Assembly (NCBI GenBank): GCA_947169685.1
Contig: CAMVQS010000020.1
Span: forward strand, 1 to 37,481
Direction of reading: 5' to 3'
Source: an uncultured Prevotella sp.
Lineage (GTDB): Bacteria; Bacteroidota; Bacteroidia; Bacteroidales; Bacteroidaceae
Length of the DNA stretch: 37,481 nt
Shown piece after piece: positions 32,501 through 37,481 of the stretch; the stretch's first letter is position 1; every line of letters begins with the position of its first letter. A model generated the notes under the pieces. That model worked only from the letters and a program-made list of their open reading frames with translations, made no database searches and was not told the origin of the DNA. The position numbers and the translations under genes are program-made.

Positions 32501-34481
32501 ATTTTTGGTATGAATATTTTTCCAGTAACTTCAACGCACGCAGGATCTCTGCCACATTCATGGCAAAGGCCATCGCACCACGTCCGTGGAACGGCGGGTT
32601 GCCATCGAACAGTTCGCTGACGGTACCCAGTGCGTGATAGTCCATCTCTTCCTCGTAGCCCACCATCTGGCGTTCCAGGAACGACAGGCGTGTGCGTTTG
32701 TAGAGTTTCAGGCAGGCCTCCATGTAGAAGCCGCCCAGCCACGGCCAGGCCGTACCCTGATGGTAGGCGTAGTCGCGTTGTGTCTGCGGGCCGACATACA
32801 TCGGGTTGTAGCCACCGCTCTTGGGTGACAGCGAACGCAGTCCCTTCGGTGTCAGCAGCTCACGGGTACAAACGTCGAGCACGCTCTTCTTCTGCTCCTG
32901 GTTCAGCGGCGAGTAGTCGAAGGCCACCGCAAAAATCATGTTCGGACGTACGCTCCAGTCCATCATCGGACCATCCACATAGTCCAGCAGGTAGCCGTAT
33001 TCGTTCATGAACGTCTCCACAAACGACTGCTTGCAGAGCTCTGCCCGCTTCTCCATGTCGGCAGCCAGCTTCTCGTCGCCCTTGTCGGCAGCCATGATGG
33101 CAGCACACTTCAGGGCATTGTACCACAGGGCATTGAACTCAACGATGTAGCCCGAGCGCGGAACAACGGGACGGCCGTTGGCCGTAGAGTTCATCCACGT
33201 AATGGCCTTGTCGCGTCCGTTGGCATAGAGCAGCCCGTTCTCGTCAAGGCGTAGGTTCGGGTGCTTGCCGGCTATAATATATTTAATAATGTCGTTGACC
33301 AGCTTGCCGTACATCTTGTAGCCCCTCTCTTTGCCGGCCTGCTTCACGTACTGCTGGACAGCCCAGATAGCCCACAGGGGCACGTCGGGCTGGTCCATCT
33401 CGTAGATCTTCACGCTCCGCGGCTTGCCCTGCATGAACTCACGCAGGCCCTTCTCGGCCGTCTTCATCACATGCTCGAAGTAGTCCTGCTCGTCAATGGC
33501 CAGCGTCAGACCGGGCAACGAGATAAACGTGTCGCGGGCACGGCACTTGAACCAAGGATAACCAGCCAGCAGATAGCGGTCGTCGCTGTCGTCGAGATGC
33601 TCTGGCGAACTGCCGCTGCGGCGGTCGCGGAAGTGGAACTGATGGGCAGCGGTCACCAGACAGTGATAGAAGTTATCACGCGGCACGCGCTCCTCCACCT
33701 CTTCGTCGAACAGCTTCTTCAGCGAGCTGGTCTTGATGGAAGAGGTTGAACCCGAGAACACGATGCTCTCGCCCTTCTTGATGCTCATTTCGAAATAGCC
33801 GGGCACATAGAGATCCTCGTTCGAGGCATAGCCACGCTCCTGCTCCTTCGGATACTCCACGCCACGATACCAGTCGGGACGGAAGATAAACTCGTTCTTC
33901 TTCGAGAACTGCATATACAAGTCAGGATAACCTGCATACATACAGGTCTTGATGCCGTTATCCACTTCTTGGTACTCACGCGAAGCCGTCGAGTTCTCAT
34001 GCGTGAACTGACGGACGCTGCGGAATGCCAGGAAGGGGCGGAAACGAAGTGTCGTTGCCGAGTGGGCATCCACCAACGTGTAACGAATCAAGATGCGGTC
34101 CTCGTAATGCTGGAAGACCACTTCCTTCTTTAACAACACACCACCTACACGATAGAGCGTGGTAGGCACTTTGTCACAGTCAAACTCCCGGATGTACTTG
34201 TGACCTTTCGGGCTGTAATTGTTTCCCTGATACTTGTGGAGGCCGAGGTTGAACTCTGCGCCGTGCTGAACCACTGTCACGTCAAGCGAGGACAGCAACA
34301 CGTGGTTCTCGTCGTCGAGTTCAGGAACCGGCACGACCAGCAGGCCATGATACTTACGCGTATTACAATCCACAATCGTTGAGCACGAATAGGCTCCCGA
34401 GCGGTTCGTACGCAGTAATTCACGACGAATAGACTCCTCAAGGTTCGTCATCACAGCTTTTTCGAATCGTAAATAACTCAT
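32499..34481 (-). CDS. Amylo-alpha-1,6-glucosidase / glycogen debranching enzyme (GH133)
   Basis: 660 residues from the ATG at 34481 (MSYLRFEKAVMTNLEES); the longer frame starts at a TTG five codons earlier. The N-terminal beta domain (about 1-270) carries RTNRSGAYSCSTIVDCNTRK and IRYTLVDAHSATTLRFRPF. The C-terminal (alpha/alpha)6 barrel has GYPWFKCRARDTFISLPGLT, VEFNALWYNALKCA and YHQGTAWPWLGGFYMEACLK. Relatives usually show WGRD where this has RARD. It removes alpha-1,6 branch points from glycogen in the cytoplasm. First gene of the glucan operon, with its own strong promoter. Confidence 0.93.
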   Translation of the reverse strand: MSYLRFEKAVMTNLEESIRRELLRTNRSGAYSCSTIVDCNTRKYHGLLVVPVPELDDENHVLLSSLDVTVVQHGAEFNLGLHKYQGNNYSPKGHKYIREFDCDKVPTTLYRVGGVLLKKEVVFQHYEDRILIRYTLVDAHSATTLRFRPFLAFRSVRQFTHENSTASREYQEVDNGIKTCMYAGYPDLYMQFSKKNEFIFRPDWYRGVEYPKEQERGYASNEDLYVPGYFEMSIKKGESIVFSGSTSSIKTSSLKKLFDEEVEERVPRDNFYHCLVTAAHQFHFRDRRSGSSPEHLDDSDDRYLLAGYPWFKCRARDTFISLPGLTLAIDEQDYFEHVMKTAEKGLREFMQGKPRSVKIYEMDQPDVPLWAIWAVQQYVKQAGKERGYKMYGKLVNDIIKYIIAGKHPNLRLDENGLLYANGRDKAITWMNSTANGRPVVPRSGYIVEFNALWYNALKCAAIMAADKGDEKLAADMEKRAELCKQSFVETFMNEYGYLLDYVDGPMMDWSVRPNMIFAVAFDYSPLNQEQKKSVLDVCTRELLTPKGLRSLSPKSGGYNPMYVGPQTQRDYAYHQGTAWPWLGGFYMEACLKLYKRTRLSFLERQMVGYEEEMDYHALGTVSELFDGNPPFHGRGAMAFAMNVAEILRALKLLEKYSYQK

Positions 34482-34533
34482 AGTTCCTATCTTCAAGGTT
34501 TTAATATTAGTATTCTAAGTATGTTTTAGTTTC

Positions 34534-34564
34534 CAAAAGTAGTCATTTCTTTCGACATAGCAAA
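34534..34564 (-). promoter_or_regulatory. Promoter for the alpha-glucan operon
   Basis: On the minus strand, TTTG (34564-34561), a 19-bp spacer and a perfect TACTTTTG (34541-34534). The ATG is 52 bp downstream. Its -33 box touches the upstream gene's terminator. Confidence 0.75.
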
Positions 34565-34566
34565 AT

Positions 34567-34599
34567 AATTGCCCGATTAATTTACAAAATCGGGCAATT
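34567..34599 (-). terminator. Terminator after the PP2C phosphatase gene
   Basis: AATTGCCCGATT pairs perfectly (12 bp) with AATCGGGCAATT across a 9-nt loop and is followed on the minus strand by TATTTTG. Confidence 0.85.
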
Positions 34600-34646
34600 T
34601 TTATTCTTTACGGCACTTTTCTGAATCAAAAGCGCATTTTTACTAT

Positions 34647-36689
34647 TCAATCTCTTTGAATAAACTGTATGGCAAGCATGGTGATGTCGTCGCTCTGTTC
34701 TGCCTCCCCGACAAACGTGTGGATGGCATCGGTCTGCGCGTCAATAATCTCCTGAGGTGTCGGGCTGCCGTCTTGCGGTTGCATGTTTGAAAGGATGCTA
34801 ACCACACGCTCCTCACCAAACTGATTGTGGAAGATGTCCTCTGCCTCTGTCAGGCCGTCCGTGTATAGGAATATGACGCTTCCTGGAGCCATCTGCGTTT
34901 CCTGCGTCGTGAAGTTCCAGTCAGGCATCACGCCGATGGGCAGGTTGGGTATCACTTCGACTGTCGAACATTGGCGACCCTCAACAATCAACGGTGCATC
35001 ATGGCCGGCGTTGCAGTAGCGCAGCAAGCCCGTCTTGAGGTTCAACACGCCCACAAAAGCCGTCACAAACATATTCGTCTCGTTTTCTTCTGCCAGAACG
35101 TCGTTCAGCTTGCCGACAATCACGTGCGGCTCATCAACTTGTGTCGAGATGTTTCGGAACAGCGAGCGCGTGACCGCCATCACCAGCGCTGCCGGCACAC
35201 CCTTGCCGCTGACGTCGCCGATGCAGAAAAACAGCTGGTCGTCGCGGATAAAGAAGTCGAAGAGGTCACCGCCAACAGCCTTGGCTGGTGTCAGCTGGGC
35301 ATAAATATCCACGTCGTTACGGTCAGGATAAGGCGGAAATATCTTGGGCAACATGCTCATTTGGATGTCGTGTGCCACCTTGAGCTCGCTTTCGAACGAT
35401 GCTTTCTGTGCCGTCGTCACCTGCAACTCATCGACATAGCGGGCAAGCGAAAGTTGCATGTCGCGGAAGGAGTCGCGCAGGTGGCGCACCTCGTCGTGGC
35501 TGGAAACCCACGGCAGCCAGGAATTGAAGTTTCCCTTGGCCACCTCGTCTGCCGACTGTGCCAGCTGGTTCAGTGGTTTGGTGGTTTGACGGATAGTTAC
35601 AAAGCTGACAAGCAACACGACGATCAGCGCTATCAAAACAAAAAAGAGCAACAAACCAGCCAAGACATAACCCAGAATCTGGACTGTAAGCGCCCTCATG
35701 ACGAGTCCGATAGACCAGTCTGTATGTTCAATGGGTTTGTAGAAGATGTAACTTTTATATCCTTCAATAGTAAGGTCTTCTTCATCTCCGCCATATTCAG
35801 GGTAATAGCCCTTCTTTCCGGAAGTCATGAGATGTCCGACATAGTTATCTACCGTATCAGGCGTCGCATCAGCATAAGTGAAGTAATTCTCATTGATGAT
35901 GCGCTTCTCGTCGGGGTGTGCAAGGTAGGTACCGTCGCTATCGATGATGAAGATATATCTACCCTTCTGCCATTTGGTGGTATCCTGCTGCTGGTCATCC
36001 ATATCGTCAGAATCCGAATCATCCCTTTTAAGCTGCTTCTTGCTGACTTTGAGGAGGTGATTCTGTAGCCATTCCAGCGACAGATCGACGCCAAAGACAG
36101 CTACGGCATTGCCGCTCTTGTCGCGGATAGGGACGAGATAGGAGACGAGAGGCGTGACACCGTCAACGTCCTCAAAGTAAGGCTTACACCAATACCCTTT
36201 CTTGGCCGCCAGCGCTTCATGGAACCAGTCGGCCTTCAGGTAGTCGTGGTCAGCGTCACCGACAATCTTGCCCTCCACCTTAGTGCTGTCAACTCTACTG
36301 GCGTATGGGCAGAACCATTTTCCCTTCTGTGGATAGTAGCCCTCAACGAAGCTGATACCACAGCTGCGTATGCGTGGATTGTGCTCTACCAGCCGCTCCA
36401 TAAGCAGCTGCATGCGGTCAGGATTGTCGAGGTTGTCCTCCACCTGCGGCACCGTGTTGACGGCAGCCACATAGACATCGGAAATGATGCGGCGTACCTT
36501 TTCATTCGAGGCATTCAACACGTTCTCATAATAATCCTCCGTCTCGGAAATCAAGACAATGGTGGATAAGCTATAAATAACAAATGAGAGCACACCCATC
36601 ACAACGACCAGCGTAAGCAATATACGCCAGCTCAGCTTCCCTGCAACGGTACTGTTATAATTGTTTTTCTTCTTTTTCACCTTATTCAT
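34647..36689 (-). CDS. Membrane-bound PP2C/SpoIIE-type serine phosphatase with Cache-like sensor and HAMP
   Basis: 680 residues. A Lys-rich N-terminus precedes membrane helix 1 (about 22-45). A large extracytoplasmic region (about 46-328) looks like a Cache domain (YWCKPYFEDVDGVTPLVSYL, AVFGVDLSLEWLQ). Helix 2 (about 331-362), a HAMP linker and a short coiled coil lead to the phosphatase domain (about 445-678). That domain has the PP2C metal-ligand motifs: VGGDLFDFF, GDVSGKGVPAALVMA, YCNAGHDAPLIV, FLYTDGLTEA and QSDDITMLAIQF. RsbU-like proteins of this kind dephosphorylate anti-sigma-factor antagonists in response to an outside signal; no STAS or anti-sigma gene is visible here. Its start overlaps the upstream gene by 8 bp. 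Confidence 0.92.
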   Translation of the reverse strand: MNKVKKKKNNYNSTVAGKLSWRILLTLVVVMGVLSFVIYSLSTIVLISETEDYYENVLNASNEKVRRIISDVYVAAVNTVPQVEDNLDNPDRMQLLMERLVEHNPRIRSCGISFVEGYYPQKGKWFCPYASRVDSTKVEGKIVGDADHDYLKADWFHEALAAKKGYWCKPYFEDVDGVTPLVSYLVPIRDKSGNAVAVFGVDLSLEWLQNHLLKVSKKQLKRDDSDSDDMDDQQQDTTKWQKGRYIFIIDSDGTYLAHPDEKRIINENYFTYADATPDTVDNYVGHLMTSGKKGYYPEYGGDEEDLTIEGYKSYIFYKPIEHTDWSIGLVMRALTVQILGYVLAGLLLFFVLIALIVVLLVSFVTIRQTTKPLNQLAQSADEVAKGNFNSWLPWVSSHDEVRHLRDSFRDMQLSLARYVDELQVTTAQKASFESELKVAHDIQMSMLPKIFPPYPDRNDVDIYAQLTPAKAVGGDLFDFFIRDDQLFFCIGDVSGKGVPAALVMAVTRSLFRNISTQVDEPHVIVGKLNDVLAEENETNMFVTAFVGVLNLKTGLLRYCNAGHDAPLIVEGRQCSTVEVIPNLPIGVMPDWNFTTQETQMAPGSVIFLYTDGLTEAEDIFHNQFGEERVVSILSNMQPQDGSPTPQEIIDAQTDAIHTFVGEAEQSDDITMLAIQFIQRD

Positions 36690-37481
36690 CTATCAAAGCA
36701 TGATAAACGGCATACTGCAGTTTTTCCAACTTTCCGCCACGCAGGAAATACATGCCGACCGTGCGGCTCTCAGGAGCACCATGCTCGTAGCAGAGCTCTA
36801 ACCCGTTAGGTCCCACGAAGGCAGCACAGATGGCCGTCGGGAAATATTCGCCCCCGTCGTCAGCATTCCACGTACACTCGCCGTTGTCGTAATAGCCCAG
36901 CACCTCGACCGGATAAATCTTCTCCCCGTCGATGAGCACCTCCAAGGCCAGCGACCTCTTGTAGTCAACATACTTTTCCTTGGGAGCATTTTTGTATTCC
37001 CCCTCAAACTGGATGCAGCCGTAGCTGTAACGTCCGGCAATCCTGTTGGTCAGCAGCGAACGGGTAGCCTTCATGCCGTACTTCCTCTCCATCTGCTTGA
37101 CAACAGTCTGCGGCAGCGGCTTCTCGTCAGCCACCGAGCTCACAGTCACCAACTTACGCGTCTTCAGGTAGTCCTTATGCAGAATGACAAGCAACTCCCC
37201 GTATTCGTACTCACGCCTCGGAGCATCCTTCTTGTTCACGAAAGCATAGCGCAGTCCAGGCGAAGGCAGTGAAGGGCGGCTGTGCAGCTCACCAGGATAC
37301 AGATCCTCACCGTTAGGCTTCTTCAGCACCTCGTTAAGATACTTGATGTTCACCAGTCGGTTGCCCGCCAGCATCATCTTCGTGTAGCCGGCAGCATTGC
37401 GGCGCACCATGTCCTGCATAGCCCATACACTATGCATCTCTTCATAGTACTCCGCATTGTCATCATCCCGCTGCGGCTCCT
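36682..37481 (-). CDS. Unrecognised protein, N-terminus outside window
   Basis: At least 265 residues. The frame stays open past the ATG at 37437 to the window edge (upstream residues include DDDNAEYYEE), so the true start lies outside. I recognise no family. The visible part is a mixed-charge globular protein with repeated aromatic/acidic stretches (GEYKNAPKEKYVDYKR, GYYDNGECTWNADDGGEYFP, CAAFVGPNGLELCYEHGAPE); the visible part lacks a membrane helix. The last 8 bp overlap the start of the PP2C phosphatase gene, so both are translated from one mRNA and may work together. Confidence 0.7.
   Translation of the reverse strand, partial: EPQRDDDNAEYYEEMHSVWAMQDMVRRNAAGYTKMMLAGNRLVNIKYLNEVLKKPNGEDLYPGELHSRPSLPSPGLRYAFVNKKDAPRREYEYGELLVILHKDYLKTRKLVTVSSVADEKPLPQTVVKQMERKYGMKATRSLLTNRIAGRYSYGCIQFEGEYKNAPKEKYVDYKRSLALEVLIDGEKIYPVEVLGYYDNGECTWNADDGGEYFPTAICAAFVGPNGLELCYEHGAPESRTVGMYFLRGGKLEKLQYAVYHALIDE

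Noticed and set aside
34971..36068. 365-codon open frame on the plus strand
   Set aside because: Antisense to the PP2C phosphatase gene; the translation is His/Val-rich with no family features and no promoter.

Overview
The window comes from a Bacteroidota genome, most likely a Prevotella-type organism (Prevotellaceae, rumen or gut). The grounds are the promoters (TTTG, then about 20 bp, then TAnnTTTG), which recur in front of most transcription units; the near absence of Shine-Dalgarno sequences; a type B L31; lipoproteins with acidic residues after the lipid cysteine; a hybrid two-component regulator ending in an AraC domain; and GH43/GH115/GH57/GH133 glycoside hydrolases. Base composition is fairly even, except for an AT-richer accessory stretch at about 10.6-13.1 kb. 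I saw no rRNA, tRNA, CRISPR array, phage genes or transposase.

Layout. 0-2.9 kb: the end of rpmE2 (L31), a secreted NUC-family nuclease lipoprotein, and a coupled glutathione peroxidase-thioredoxin reductase pair. 2.9-8.1 kb: an intergenic region with a possible small RNA, a hybrid histidine kinase/response regulator with no periplasmic sensor, a convergent and overlapping sodium:solute symporter, and a Na+/phosphate cotransporter with a PhoU-like tail. 8.1-9.6 kb: a TrpB2-type tryptophan synthase. 9.6-13.1 kb (accessory): a fimbrillin-like lipoprotein, a structured repeat region with five 22-bp-spaced palindromes, and a leftward unit of a four-helix-bundle protein, a lipoprotein and a small membrane protein. 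13.1-19.8 kb: a nucleoside kinase, then a leftward unit of two ROK paralogues, menI, menF and menD with stop-start overlaps at two of the junctions. 19.9-24.8 kb: a core operon lysS-gpsA-pgi-HAD phosphatase. 24.8-29.7 kb: a lipoprotein, a secreted GH43 and a secreted GH115, which form a xylan side-chain/backbone pair. 29.7-34.5 kb: an alpha-glucan operon (GH133 debranching enzyme, GT4 glycosyltransferase, GH57) that runs into GH115. 34.6-37.5 kb: a membrane PP2C/SpoIIE phosphatase overlapping an unrecognised protein cut by the window edge.

What stands out. No single new defence or metabolic system is obvious. The less ordinary signals are (1) the tandem palindrome array with interleaved inverted arms at 11.07-11.32 kb; (2) simple or palindromic repeats inside reading frames in four genes (four-helix protein, HAD phosphatase, GH43, GH115), one of them an 80-bp hairpin-rich element; (3) a tandem ROK pair in which one copy has Lys where the catalytic Asp should be, placed at the head of a menaquinone operon; (4) a good orphan promoter that would make an RNA of about 95 nt ending at the trxB terminator; and (5) a sensor-less hybrid two-component regulator convergent with a symporter.
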